From: an uncultured Oligoflexia bacterium
Lineage (GTDB): Bacteria > Bdellovibrionota > Bacteriovoracia > Bacteriovoracales > Bacteriovoracaceae
Direction: 5' to 3'
Assembly (NCBI GenBank): GCA_913058265.1
Contig: CAJXPQ010000010.1
Location: 45,869 to 109,868, forward strand
DNA length: 64,000 bases
The notes below the pieces were generated by a model. That model made no database searches, was not told the DNA's origin, and saw only the letters and a list, made by a program, of their open reading frames with translations. The position numbers were made by a program, and so were the translations under genes. The first letter of the stretch is position 1; every line of letters starts with the position of its first letter. Of the stretch, positions 54,350-63,216 are shown one piece after another.

Positions 54350-55492
54350 ATGAATTTAGAACTACGTAAAGCCAATATTTCGGACCTTTCAGATATAATG
54401 CAATTATATATGTTTGCTTATGAAGGAACATATCCCGATCCAACTTTTAATTCCGTGGTAATGCTTTCATCTGCACTCCAGGGTACATCTAAATATATTT
54501 ACGTTGCAAAAAATAATGAAGCTGTTGTGGGTTGTATCTTATTTAACTATGAGACGGATAACTTACTTGCTAAAGCGGGAGCTGCAGTTGTGGCACCACA
54601 GTATCGTGGTCATAATATAACCAAACAATTACTCGAATATGGGACCGCAGACCTTAAAGAAAATGAAGGTGGTATAGATGTTCTTTATATCACAACGCGT
54701 ACTATCCATAAGGCAGCGCAAGTTCTTACCCAGAAGATGGGCTTTAAGCAATTAGGAATCTTTCCTAATGTTCATAAGACTGATGAGTACGAAACACATG
54801 CTCTAGCTGCCATGTACTTCAATGATAGCAATGAGAGAAGGTATATCGATTATAAGCAGCATCCAAAAGTTCTTCCTTTATTTAATATTGTAAGAGAAAA
54901 CATTGATCTTCCTAGAATGGAAGAGGCAGAAATTTGGCAACAAAAAAATTATATTGGAGAGGTTCCTAAGTTAGAGGTTATTGATGCTACTGAGTTTATA
55001 CGAGTCAGAATTAATAAACTTTCTGAAAAAAATGAAATCGATCTTGCTTTTTTTCCTTTTCACACGCCAAATCTGCTTATCACTTCACCTAATCAAAATA
55101 TAGAAGTCTTTGCTTATGTAAATGAGATTGATAAGCACTGTGTGATCACAGGTTGTAAGATTGATAGAGAGGTTTCTTTTACGGATCTTTTCTTACGTGT
55201 CAGTAATATTTTACGTGATCGTGGTATCCGCTATATTGAAGTTATTTTAAGAGCAAATAGATTGAATATTATCGATAAGGTCATTAAGGCAAAGTTTCTT
55301 CCTTGTGGTTACGTTCCTGCCTTCCAACTCGAAGCAGGTCTGAGATATGACTATATTGTTTTTAGCAGGTCTTATGAAATTCTAGATTTTGCAAATTTAC
55401 AGCTGACTGGCGCCAATGCAAAGTATTTGGCAAATTATGTTGGCCTGTGGGAAAAGACATTTTTAGGTGACTTCTTTAAAGATGAAAACTGA
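54350..55492 (+). CDS. GNAT-family acetyltransferase with extra C-terminal domain
   Basis: I start at ATG 54350 (MNLELRKANISDL); an in-frame TTG lies 21 bases upstream. Residues 1-160 form a GNAT domain: acceptor region, then VVAPQYRGHNITKQLLEYG as the acetyl-CoA loop motif. Residues 160-380 have no clear relative and may be a second, degenerate GNAT fold or a docking domain. It is first in a unit with luxE-like and luxC-like genes, with an 11-base overlap, suggesting it modifies the substrate or product of that reductive pathway. A TATAAA ends 7 nt before the ATG and no Shine-Dalgarno is seen. Confidence 0.8.
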   Translation: MNLELRKANISDLSDIMQLYMFAYEGTYPDPTFNSVVMLSSALQGTSKYIYVAKNNEAVVGCILFNYETDNLLAKAGAAVVAPQYRGHNITKQLLEYGTADLKENEGGIDVLYITTRTIHKAAQVLTQKMGFKQLGIFPNVHKTDEYETHALAAMYFNDSNERRYIDYKQHPKVLPLFNIVRENIDLPRMEEAEIWQQKNYIGEVPKLEVIDATEFIRVRINKLSEKNEIDLAFFPFHTPNLLITSPNQNIEVFAYVNEIDKHCVITGCKIDREVSFTDLFLRVSNILRDRGIRYIEVILRANRLNIIDKVIKAKFLPCGYVPAFQLEAGLRYDYIVFSRSYEILDFANLQLTGANAKYLANYVGLWEKTFLGDFFKDEN

Positions 55493-56558
55493 ACAACTAT
55501 TAAATACTGATCCATTCTTATTTAGCGAAGCTAATAGGGCACTCTTCTTGGAAAGTCTTAGAGAGACGGCAAATATTCACTATGATGGAAATGGCTTTAT
55601 TAAGTATCTTTGGGATAAAAATAATTTTAAACCAGAAGATATAATCTCTGAGAAGTCTCTTGAGGATATGCCTTATACACTAGTCAATCTTTTTAAACAT
55701 CATGAATTGCTTACTGGTACTCATGAGGATATCGCTTTAACTTTAGGTAGCTCAGGGACTGGTGGCCAGAGAAGTCTTATTTATCTAAATCAAGACTCAC
55801 TTGATCGTGTAAAAAAGCTTGCTTATACTATTCATGAATCTTTAGGGATGACCTCAACAAAAAAGTATAACTACCTTTGTTTCACTTATGATCCTGCTGT
55901 GGCAAATGACTTGGGAACTGCCTTTACTGATGAACTATTAACTAGCTTTACAGGTATCGAGGAAGTTTTCTATACCTTTAAGCATGATGGCAATGATTTC
56001 TACTTTGATGAGGAAGGAACAGTCGCTAAGCTTAAAGAATTTTCTAAGTCTGAATATAGCATTCGGATTTTAGGCTTCCCGGCCTTTCTCTATAAAATCA
56101 TCCAAAAGTATAATTTAAAGTTGAACTTGGGTGAGGATTCTTGGGTACAAACAGGTGGTGGCTGGAAAGGTGAGGCAGACAAAGAAATTGATAAGGCGAG
56201 CTTTAGAGAATTAATTTCCTCATCCCTTGGTATTCCAAAAGAGAACATAAGAGACTTATTTGGAATGGTAGAGCATGGAATTCCTTATGTTGATTGTAGC
56301 GATGGCCACCTCCGTATACCAAACTATGCCAGAGTGCTTATTAGAGACCCAAAGACTCTTTCTGTTCTACCAAACGGTGAAGTTGGGCTGATTCAATTTA
56401 TTTGTTCTTATAATACTTCTTATCCTGCTATCAGTTTACTTACTACTGATTGGGGAGTGAAGTACTCTGATGACTATTCAGAGTATTTAGAAATTAAAGG
56501 CAGAGCTGGAATGACTAAAAATAAGGGATGCGCAATTAAAGCTGCGCAAATGCTATAA
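55482..56558 (+). CDS. LuxE-like acyl-protein synthetase
   Basis: LuxE activates a carboxylic acid with ATP, loads it on its own cysteine and hands it to LuxC for reduction. The ATG at 55482 gives 358 residues (an in-frame GTG is 15 bases upstream). Motifs are LGSSGTGGQRS (adenylate loop), VQTGGGWKGE, LFGMVEHG and a C-terminal KGCAIKAAQML whose cysteine (350) is placed like the acylated cysteine of Vibrio LuxE. It lies between a GNAT gene and a LuxC-ligase fusion, overlapping both by a few bases. No luxA/B is present in the window. Confidence 0.85.
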   Translation: MKTEQLLNTDPFLFSEANRALFLESLRETANIHYDGNGFIKYLWDKNNFKPEDIISEKSLEDMPYTLVNLFKHHELLTGTHEDIALTLGSSGTGGQRSLIYLNQDSLDRVKKLAYTIHESLGMTSTKKYNYLCFTYDPAVANDLGTAFTDELLTSFTGIEEVFYTFKHDGNDFYFDEEGTVAKLKEFSKSEYSIRILGFPAFLYKIIQKYNLKLNLGEDSWVQTGGGWKGEADKEIDKASFRELISSSLGIPKENIRDLFGMVEHGIPYVDCSDGHLRIPNYARVLIRDPKTLSVLPNGEVGLIQFICSYNTSYPAISLLTTDWGVKYSDDYSEYLEIKGRAGMTKNKGCAIKAAQML

Positions 56559-58975
56559 TGTATATTTTTGGAGAACAACATTCACAACTTAATCTTGAAC
56601 AGCTATTTGATCAAGCATCTATAAAAGAAAGAGAATTTCTTGATGTCTCAATAGATCAAATACTGATGATTTTTGGTAAGCTTCATAAGCTATGGTCTAG
56701 TGATGAAACTTATTGTAATAGGGGGAGAACTCTACTCGCTGAAGACTATTTGATGAGTCCTGAGGATATTGAAATATCTCTTAATATATTTCTTTCACTT
56801 ATAGACCCTGTTTCACTTTCTGAAAGATTCTGTGCTGATTTTGAGCGCACTGATTGCTTTGAGAGAAGTGTTCAAAAGAGTTCAGAGTTATCTGTTTTAT
56901 ATAAACCGTTAGGAAAGGTTCTTCATGTAACCGCTGGAAATATATTCTTAGGCGCCATTGATTCACTATTAATGGGATTACTTACTAAAAATGTATCTTT
57001 AGTGAAGTTGAGCTCAAGTAATCAATCATTTCCACTTCTTTTTGCTGAGAGCATTAAGGACGCGGATGAAGTTAGTATTATTGCTGATAAATTCTCAATC
57101 CTAAGCTGGAAAGGTGGAGATCAAGATATCGAATTGGCGATGAAAAACCATGTTGATTGTATTTTAACTTGGGGCGGGGAAGATATGGTCACATCATATC
57201 AAAAAGATCTTCCCAGTAAAGTTAAGCTTATTAATCACGGGCCAAAAATATCCATGCATGTCATAAGCTTGAGTTCTTTTAGGCAAGGAATCAACTACCA
57301 ACTTTTAGCTCAAGACATTACCACTTGGGAACAGAAGGCCTGTGCGAATTCACAGAATATTTTCCTGGAAGCGGGGATTGATAAGGCCACTTTTTCTAAT
57401 GGGCTCAATCAAGCACTACTTGGAACAAAAAAGAGACCATCACTTACCTCTAACGAGTACGTTGAACTGCTTAAAGATGCGGCATTAGCTGAATTTCATG
57501 AGTTTGAGTCTGGTGATAAAAATATCATTACAGATGACCACCAGGTTTTATTTGATCATAGTATTTTGAATCCAACAGCACAAAATAGATCTATTAAACT
57601 CAAGTCATTTTCAAGTTTAAATGAATTAGCGATAATGCTAAAAGAGTTTTCATTCTATTTACAAACATGTGGTCTTGCTGTGTCTGGTCTTGAGAAGAAT
57701 AATTATGTTAAGCATCTCTCTTACTCAGGTATCACTCGTTTTACAAATATTGGCTCTATGCTTGTGGGTAAGACTGGTGCTCCTCATGATGGATCCTTCT
57801 CACTACAAGAACTCACTAAGGTTATTTCTGTTGAAAGTGATGACTCAGTTTATTCGTTTCTAACTGAAGTCGATGCTCCTTGGTATGCTGATTCTCATAC
57901 ACTAGATGAATTCAAAATTACTTCTGGAGAACTGATTAAAGATCATCCTATTTTTGCAAGTAAAGAGTTATTAAGTCAAAACCTAGCTCCCGGGTTTATT
58001 TTCTCTTCTGGAGGTACAACTGGAGATGCTAAATTTATAAACTATTCTTATGAAGAATTTAATCAGACTTGTAAGCTTCTTGCAGACTCCTACAAGCAAA
58101 ACGGTTTAAAATCCCTTCTGCCTGTAGCGAATATGTTTATGTCTGGTAATATGTGGTCATCGTTTAGTGCTGTTCAAAATGCCTTAGAGCTATGTGATGT
58201 GACTCAATTTCCGATGGGGGGTAATATTCAAGCAGTAGATGCTGAAAATATTATTCAAAACTTTCAAATCAAAACTATTTTTGGTTTACCTAGCTTGATT
58301 ATACAATTTGCTAGTGAATGTTCTCAGTTAAATATTGATACTATCTTTTATGCTGGAGAGTCCTTTACTTCTACTCAGATTAAATTTCTCAAGGAGCATT
58401 GGGGTGTGAAGGCATTTCACTCCGCTGGCTATGCCTGTGTTGATGTAGGGCCTATCGGTTATCAGGATGCAACCTGCACTGGTACAGAACATATTCTTTT
58501 CCATGGCCTTCATTTAGAGGTGATTAATGACGAGGCGGTTATTACTTCAACAATCAGAAAGAATATGCCAGTTATACGATACAGAACCGGAGATAAAGTT
58601 CGAATATTAGAATCAAGACAAGGTGAGGTTAGATTTGAATTACTCGGCCGGGTTGATTCACTAATAAATATATGGTCTTCACGCTTCACGGTAGAGGAAA
58701 TTCAAAAGAGTCTGAAAGAGCTTAATGCTGAGGTTGAAGTTCAAGTTGTTTTAACGACAATGTCTTTGAAAGAGAAAATTCTTGATAAGATGGAAGTAAG
58801 ACTGAATATTGAGCTAGAGCATGCAGACTTAAATTTATACTTATACACAAAGCTTAGTGATCTCAGTAATACTCACAGCTATGATTCAATAGCAGGCAAT
58901 ATAACTATTCATAAAACAGATTTTGAATATGCTGAAAAAACCGGAAAATTAAAATCTCTCATTGATCTTCGCTAG
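56558..58975 (+). CDS. LuxC-like acyl reductase fused to an AMP-forming ligase
   Basis: 805 residues in two parts. Residues about 1-440 are a LuxC acyl-CoA/acyl-enzyme reductase: nucleotide region VTAGNIFLGAIDSLL (124-138), LTKNVSLVKLSSSNQSF, NHGPKISMHV and the catalytic EQKACANSQN with Cys262. Residues about 470-805 are an adenylate-forming ligase of PaaK/LuxE style: FSSGGTTGDAK (482-492), FYAGESFTSTQ, HSAGYACVDVG, RYRTGD (674-679) and GRVDSLINIW. The frame is continuous through both, so this is a natural fusion. It overlaps the luxE-like stop by TAATG. It would activate an acid and reduce it to an aldehyde. Confidence 0.85.
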   Translation: MYIFGEQHSQLNLEQLFDQASIKEREFLDVSIDQILMIFGKLHKLWSSDETYCNRGRTLLAEDYLMSPEDIEISLNIFLSLIDPVSLSERFCADFERTDCFERSVQKSSELSVLYKPLGKVLHVTAGNIFLGAIDSLLMGLLTKNVSLVKLSSSNQSFPLLFAESIKDADEVSIIADKFSILSWKGGDQDIELAMKNHVDCILTWGGEDMVTSYQKDLPSKVKLINHGPKISMHVISLSSFRQGINYQLLAQDITTWEQKACANSQNIFLEAGIDKATFSNGLNQALLGTKKRPSLTSNEYVELLKDAALAEFHEFESGDKNIITDDHQVLFDHSILNPTAQNRSIKLKSFSSLNELAIMLKEFSFYLQTCGLAVSGLEKNNYVKHLSYSGITRFTNIGSMLVGKTGAPHDGSFSLQELTKVISVESDDSVYSFLTEVDAPWYADSHTLDEFKITSGELIKDHPIFASKELLSQNLAPGFIFSSGGTTGDAKFINYSYEEFNQTCKLLADSYKQNGLKSLLPVANMFMSGNMWSSFSAVQNALELCDVTQFPMGGNIQAVDAENIIQNFQIKTIFGLPSLIIQFASECSQLNIDTIFYAGESFTSTQIKFLKEHWGVKAFHSAGYACVDVGPIGYQDATCTGTEHILFHGLHLEVINDEAVITSTIRKNMPVIRYRTGDKVRILESRQGEVRFELLGRVDSLINIWSSRFTVEEIQKSLKELNAEVEVQVVLTTMSLKEKILDKMEVRLNIELEHADLNLYLYTKLSDLSNTHSYDSIAGNITIHKTDFEYAEKTGKLKSLIDLR

Positions 58976-58980
58976 AATTC

Positions 58981-59610
58981 TTATTCAGTCTTTGGCCTAT
59001 CCAAAAAAAGCCTGTGAATAGCAGAAGCCGGGTAGATAGTAGGCTTAACTAGAACCTTTGTAATTTTCCCATTAAAGAAGGCCGCTTTACCATCATCTTC
59101 AGAGCCTATGGCAATTAGCGGTGATGGAGAGTCTGGAGTTTTGTTTGGTTCAAACATAATAGGTGTTTGATCTCTTTCAACTTCCTTCCCATTATAATAA
59201 AACCTTACTTGATTCCGACTATAGTCAATGACACAAGCTATATGGTGCCAGGTATTTAGCTGAGTTATTTTTGGTAATTTAGTAAACGTATATAGCTTTG
59301 GTTCTTGTTTATCAACGGTTCTTGCTAAAACCATGAGTCGTCCATCAGCATCTACTCTGAGCCCTGCTCTTGAAGTATTTGCTACTTCTAAATCATTCGC
59401 TGATATGGAAATAATATCATGCCCTGTCATTGATTTAGGGTAAATCCATGCGCTTAGTGTGACAGAATCTTTATTACGTAGAATATCCTGTTGGTTTTCC
59501 ACTTTGTGATATTGATCAATTCCATTAAGAGTTATGACCTTTGGTAATAAGTAATGGGACTGGTTACAGGAAATAAGGGACAGAATGGAAATAAAGAATA
59601 TATTTTTCAT
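58981..59610 (-). CDS. Lipoprotein with a LamG/concanavalin-like domain
   Basis: Starting at ATG 59610 the protein has 209 residues with a lipobox LISC near residue 14, so it is a surface or periplasmic lipoprotein. The rest is one LamG-type jelly roll: LNGIDQYHKV, SVTLSAWIYPKS, LNTWHHIACVIDYSRNQVRFYYNGKEV and IAIGSEDDGKAAFFNGKI. Such domains bind sugars or proteins. It may take part in adhesion, which is a guess. A perfect TATAAT lies 7 nt before the ATG and no Shine-Dalgarno is present. Confidence 0.8.
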   Translation of the reverse strand: MKNIFFISILSLISCNQSHYLLPKVITLNGIDQYHKVENQQDILRNKDSVTLSAWIYPKSMTGHDIISISANDLEVANTSRAGLRVDADGRLMVLARTVDKQEPKLYTFTKLPKITQLNTWHHIACVIDYSRNQVRFYYNGKEVERDQTPIMFEPNKTPDSPSPLIAIGSEDDGKAAFFNGKITKVLVKPTIYPASAIHRLFLDRPKTE

Positions 59611-59617
59611 AATATCT

Positions 59618-59625
59618 ATTATAAT
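59618..59625. promoter_or_regulatory. Overlapping divergent -10 boxes
   Basis: The 8-bp ATTATAAT holds TATAAT on both strands (minus 59618-59623, plus 59620-59625). Gaps to the two start codons are 7 nt (LamG gene, 59610) and 9 nt (membrane protein gene, 59635). Only one direction can be occupied at a time. The -35 regions are weak. Confidence 0.45.
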
Positions 59626-59634
59626 CAATATTGT

Positions 59635-60330
59635 ATGAATTTAAAGACAAATATAGAACAATCATTTCTTGATATGAAGGCCCAGTCTAAGTTAATTGCA
59701 GGATGGTTGACCTATTGGCTTGTCATTTTTGCCTTCTTTGTTTTTGCTATGAAGCCAAATGGCGTCGATTATCTCAATCATTATTACCTGACTTCTATTT
59801 TCTTTATTATCTCAATCGCTTTTGGCGTTAAAATTTTTAATTTTAAAATTTCTTTTGATGCAGTTAAAAACTTAAATAAACAGCTCCTTTATATTGTAGT
59901 TTTAAGCCTCATTTTTCTTGTTCTTGGATATATAATTAATTTAAACCTTCCGTTATCTGACAAGCTAGTGGAATTCATTTATTCCAAACATATACTCTTT
60001 CCCCTCTTTAAATTTGAAACAAGCCTTACGAAAATTATTGATATTGCCTTCCAACAGTCTATGATTATTGGGCTTGTTCTTGTGCTTTATGGCCGCCTCA
60101 AATCTCGGGCAAGGGTTATTATAATTTTCACAATTGTCTTCTTTTTGTTGCATATGCCTTTGCTCATTATCTTTTCTTGGTCAGGTTTAATCTTTATTCT
60201 CCCTTCGCTACTTGCAGGTTTTATATTTTCATACCTAATTCTTTGTTTTAACTATGGGATTGTTTATTCTTTTTTTGTTCATCAATTTTTTTATATTGCT
60301 CTTGGAATTATCCTTAGATTATACGTTTAG
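59635..60330 (+). CDS. Membrane protein, CPBP/CAAX-protease-like but lacking the glutamates
   Basis: The ATG at 59635 gives 231 residues with about seven hydrophobic helices. The pattern recalls CPBP intramembrane proteases (Abi family): a motif-1 region IAFQQSMIIGLVLVLYGR, then FFLLHMP with a conserved-type histidine and FFVHQFFY. The usual catalytic EExxxR is replaced by QQ, so it may be an inactive relative. An in-frame ATG at 59554 is rejected because the promoter lies after it. The assignment is tentative. Confidence 0.55.
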   Translation: MNLKTNIEQSFLDMKAQSKLIAGWLTYWLVIFAFFVFAMKPNGVDYLNHYYLTSIFFIISIAFGVKIFNFKISFDAVKNLNKQLLYIVVLSLIFLVLGYIINLNLPLSDKLVEFIYSKHILFPLFKFETSLTKIIDIAFQQSMIIGLVLVLYGRLKSRARVIIIFTIVFFLLHMPLLIIFSWSGLIFILPSLLAGFIFSYLILCFNYGIVYSFFVHQFFYIALGIILRLYV

Positions 60331-60406
60331 TCTTGCGGTGCATTATCTTCTGTGGTATTCTGTTTAACAGAAGAATATCAACTCTTTTGCAAACCCCAGA
60401 ACTATT

Positions 60407-60922
60407 ATGAAAACAAAAAAACGAAATTATCAGAGTCTTTGGTGTACGCAGCGCTATGATAATCCTCCCCAGATCCCTAGAAGCTCTGAAGAGGATTTCT
60501 TTCATAAGGCAGTAGATAGCTTATGCCTAGAGGCCGATATGTGTGAAAGCCTAGAGAACTATATACAGATCCTCTCTGATGGGATGCTAAAGCTCCTTGA
60601 TTTAGGTATCCGTAAGCAAGATATCATTAAGCACAAAGTTCTCTTTCCTAAACTCATTCACCTTGGTGAAGATATCGCCCAAAATTCTAAATATAAGTCT
60701 GATATGTTTTATTTGGGTTTATTCATCGATGTTCAATTAACCAGTAAGTGGTTTACCAAGTCTTTTTATCAGCTTATCTCAAAGTCTATTCAATCTATTA
60801 AAACAGTCGGATCATTTTTTTCAAATGCTATGAAGTTAAAGATCGAAGAAATGATTATTGAGTCAAATTACGCTCTGTACAAAATGTACTATCTTCGCAA
60901 GGGTCTAAAGCTTTTAACTTAA
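60407..60922 (+). CDS. Protein of unknown function, 171 residues
   Basis: A soluble, mainly helical basic protein (starts MKTKKRNYQSLWCTQRYD; two cysteines near 40-46). No signal peptide or known motif. It lies between a membrane protein gene and aldolase, with 51 bases to the aldolase start. In front is a short repeat TTCTGTTTAACAGAA at 60356-60377, and no Shine-Dalgarno before the ATG. No function can be given. Confidence 0.65.
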   Translation: MKTKKRNYQSLWCTQRYDNPPQIPRSSEEDFFHKAVDSLCLEADMCESLENYIQILSDGMLKLLDLGIRKQDIIKHKVLFPKLIHLGEDIAQNSKYKSDMFYLGLFIDVQLTSKWFTKSFYQLISKSIQSIKTVGSFFSNAMKLKIEEMIIESNYALYKMYYLRKGLKLLT

Positions 60923-60973
60923 CCTTTTAGATAGATTATGCAAAAATATCCCAAATGTATTAAAGGGGATATT

Positions 60974-62038
60974 ATGACAAAATTTAGAGCTGGTGTACTT
61001 TTTGGAAAAGAGGTTACCGAAGTTTATTCTGACGCAAATAAAAATAAGTATGCTTTACCTGCTGTAAATGTAGTGAGTACAAGTTCCATAAATGGTGTCA
61101 TTGAAACCGCTAAAAAATTAAACTCCCCAGTCATTGTTCAATTTTCAAACGGAGGTGCATCTTTCTTTGCTGGAAAGGGCCTTTCAAACGATAAAGAATT
61201 TGCTGCCATTCAAGGTGCCATCTCTGGTGCTAGACATACTCATCATATGGCGGAAGCTTACGGCGTGCCAGTTATCCTTCACACAGATCACGCTGCAAAG
61301 AAACTTCTTCCTTGGATCGACGGTTTACTTGAAGCCGGAGAAGAGCATTTTGAAAAATTTGGCTCTCCACTCTTTAGTTCCCATATGCTCGATCTATCAG
61401 AAGAGCCGATTGAAGAAAATATCTCAATTTCAAAAAAATACTTAGAACGATTTGCTAAAATTGGAACTCATATTGAAATCGAGCTTGGTGTTACAGGCGG
61501 AGAGGAAGATGGTGTCGACAATACTAATATTGATAATTCTCTTCTCTATACTCAGCCAGAAGAAGTTAATTATGCATATGAAGAACTTTCAAAGGTGAGT
61601 GATAACTTTACCATTGCTGCAAGTTTTGGAAATGTTCATGGTGTTTATAAGCCTGGAAATGTAAAGTTAACTCCTATTATTCTTAAAAACTCTCAAGACT
61701 TTATTCAAGAGAAACATAATCTTTCACATAACCCAGTAAACTTTGTCTTTCATGGTGGTTCAGGTTCTTCTCAAGAAGAAATTAGAGAATCCCTTGAGTA
61801 TGGTGTTATCAAAATGAATATCGATACAGATTTACAATGGGCCTTCTGGGATGGTGTGAATAAGTATGTAACTAAAAATCATGATTATTTACAGTCTCAA
61901 ATCGGAAACCCTGACGGAGATGAAAAGCCGAATAAGAAATACTATGATCCAAGAAAATGGCTTAGGTCAGGTGAAGATCAATTTATAGCTAGATTAACTC
62001 AATCATTTGAAGACTTGAACTGCCTCAATAGGAATTAA
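60974..62038 (+). CDS. fba: Fructose-bisphosphate aldolase, class II
   Basis: This zinc-dependent glycolytic/gluconeogenic aldolase has 354 residues from ATG 60974, which has AAAGGGG; an upstream in-frame start at 60938 is not needed. Motifs are ALPAVNVVSTSS, VPVILHTDHAAKK (catalytic Asp and zinc His), HMLDLSEEP, IEIELGVTGGEEDGVDN, FGNVHGVY, VFHGGSGSS and VIKMNIDTDLQWAFW. The long form with the GGEEDG insertion is the FbaA (E. coli/yeast) subgroup. Its stop shares one base with the next ATG. Confidence 0.95.
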   Translation: MTKFRAGVLFGKEVTEVYSDANKNKYALPAVNVVSTSSINGVIETAKKLNSPVIVQFSNGGASFFAGKGLSNDKEFAAIQGAISGARHTHHMAEAYGVPVILHTDHAAKKLLPWIDGLLEAGEEHFEKFGSPLFSSHMLDLSEEPIEENISISKKYLERFAKIGTHIEIELGVTGGEEDGVDNTNIDNSLLYTQPEEVNYAYEELSKVSDNFTIAASFGNVHGVYKPGNVKLTPIILKNSQDFIQEKHNLSHNPVNFVFHGGSGSSQEEIRESLEYGVIKMNIDTDLQWAFWDGVNKYVTKNHDYLQSQIGNPDGDEKPNKKYYDPRKWLRSGEDQFIARLTQSFEDLNCLNRN

Positions 62039-62307
62039 TGAGTATTGATAAAAGAAAGCATATAAGATTTGAGTCAGATACAAATACTTTTGTAGGACTT
62101 CGAATTGATGAAACTTCTATTGGTGGTCTTTGTATAACAGAGTCACACGGTGGTTGCTCTGCGGTCTTTCTTAATCATAAGCTCTTTGTCGCTGGTAAAA
62201 CTTGTGAAATTCATGTTGGGAAGCTTTCTACCTTAAATGCTGAGATTAGGTGGGTCACAGAACTTGATTCTGATGTTGTCAAAGTTGGCTTCGAATACTT
62301 AGAGTAA
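62038..62307 (+). CDS. Minimal PilZ-like domain protein
   Basis: 89 residues. The N-terminus DKRKHIRFESDTNTFV fits the PilZ RxxxR start, and the tail IRWVTELDSDVVKVGFEYLE fits the last strands (typically ..GxxF). The second ligand motif D/NxSxxG is altered to ESHGGCS, so c-di-GMP binding is uncertain. It is coupled to the aldolase gene by TAATG and followed 5 bases later by a secreted protein gene. Confidence 0.68.
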   Translation: MSIDKRKHIRFESDTNTFVGLRIDETSIGGLCITESHGGCSAVFLNHKLFVAGKTCEIHVGKLSTLNAEIRWVTELDSDVVKVGFEYLE

Positions 62308-62312
62308 TTATT

Positions 62313-62846
62313 ATGAAAAATATAGTATTCTTTTTCTTGGTATTCGGTCTTAGTTCCGGTCACGCTTCTGAGCTACAACTCGGTACTGGAAGCTTAACTC
62401 CACATTTTTCTACTTCTAAAAAAAATTATTGTAATCAATGGAATAATTCGGGCATCATTGTTAATAAGACTTATTATGCTCGCTATACTCTTGGTAATGT
62501 CGGTCTCACGTATATTACTGGGAATGATTCAATTTGTTCTCCCATTGAGGGAATTCTTTTTAACTATATTTTTTCAAAAGGTGAGTGGAACGATATAGGG
62601 ATAACTTTTGGTGGATATGCTTTTGATGAAGGAAATTGGGATGATCACGCTGATGATACCCCAAGCTCCATTGATGCTCCTGCACCTGTCCAAGTGGATT
62701 ACTTTGGCCGTACCATTGTTCCTGTTATTGCTCTTGATGTCGGAATTCATCTTATTAGAAGAGATAATTGGTCATTAAAACTTAACAACCTCTTTACACC
62801 TGTCATCTTTAATCATTCTTTAGCTTTTGAATGGCGTTTTAAATAA
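62313..62846 (+). CDS. Probable small outer-membrane beta-barrel protein
   Basis: 177 residues with a signal peptide (MKNIVFFFLVFGLSSGHAS). The mature part has alternating aromatic strands (YYARYTLGNVGLTYITG, IGITFGGYAF, TIVPVIALDVGIHLI, HSLAFEWRFK) and an acidic loop (DEGNWDDHADD), as in small barrels such as PagP-like proteins. Two cysteines may pair. Family not recognised. Its stop meets the convergent gene two bases on. Confidence 0.6.
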   Translation: MKNIVFFFLVFGLSSGHASELQLGTGSLTPHFSTSKKNYCNQWNNSGIIVNKTYYARYTLGNVGLTYITGNDSICSPIEGILFNYIFSKGEWNDIGITFGGYAFDEGNWDDHADDTPSSIDAPAPVQVDYFGRTIVPVIALDVGIHLIRRDNWSLKLNNLFTPVIFNHSLAFEWRFK

Positions 62847-62848
62847 TC

Positions 62849-63211
62849 TTACTGATAACTTTGTGAATGAGACTTTTTCTTTGCTGGTTTCTTTTTAAAG
62901 CTTGGAATATGACTATCAATCGTCTTAATAAAATTTCTAAAATCTCTAAGGGTATCATTAGTCTTCTTATAGCTTGAAGGTGTTCTTTTCACCTTAATAG
63001 GCTCGTATGGTCTTATTTTTCTACAGTTTGAAACTCGATCTTGTTTCATTCTAAAGTTATTGTGATTCACAACAATTCTTTGTCCATTATTTGTGATTTC
63101 ATATTTATCAATATTATACGTTGTCCCGTTAATAACCATTTCAATAGCGTTAGCTTGAGATGCAAGAAGGCATGTTAGTAATAGTAATACGACTCTAGTT
63201 ATATTAAGCAT
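62849..63211 (-). CDS. Secreted basic protein of unknown function
   Basis: 120 residues: signal peptide (LLLLTCLLASQANA), a small beta-rich part (IEMVINGTTYNIDKYEITNN), then a very basic tail (KKKPAKKKSHSQ). The charge suggests binding to nucleic acid, cell wall or LPS. Unknown family. TATAAT lies 5 nt before the ATG with no Shine-Dalgarno. Confidence 0.68.
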   Translation of the reverse strand: MLNITRVVLLLLTCLLASQANAIEMVINGTTYNIDKYEITNNGQRIVVNHNNFRMKQDRVSNCRKIRPYEPIKVKRTPSSYKKTNDTLRDFRNFIKTIDSHIPSFKKKPAKKKSHSQSYQ

Positions 63212-63216
63212 GGCTT

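Noticed and set aside
54350..58975. Bioluminescence operon
   Set aside because: No luxA, luxB or luxD is present in the window, and LuxC is fused to a ligase, so light production is not supported.
60356..60377. TTCTGTTTAACAGAA as a LexA-like SOS box
   Set aside because: The dyad is short, A/T-rich and single in the window, and the gene behind it has no DNA-repair pattern.
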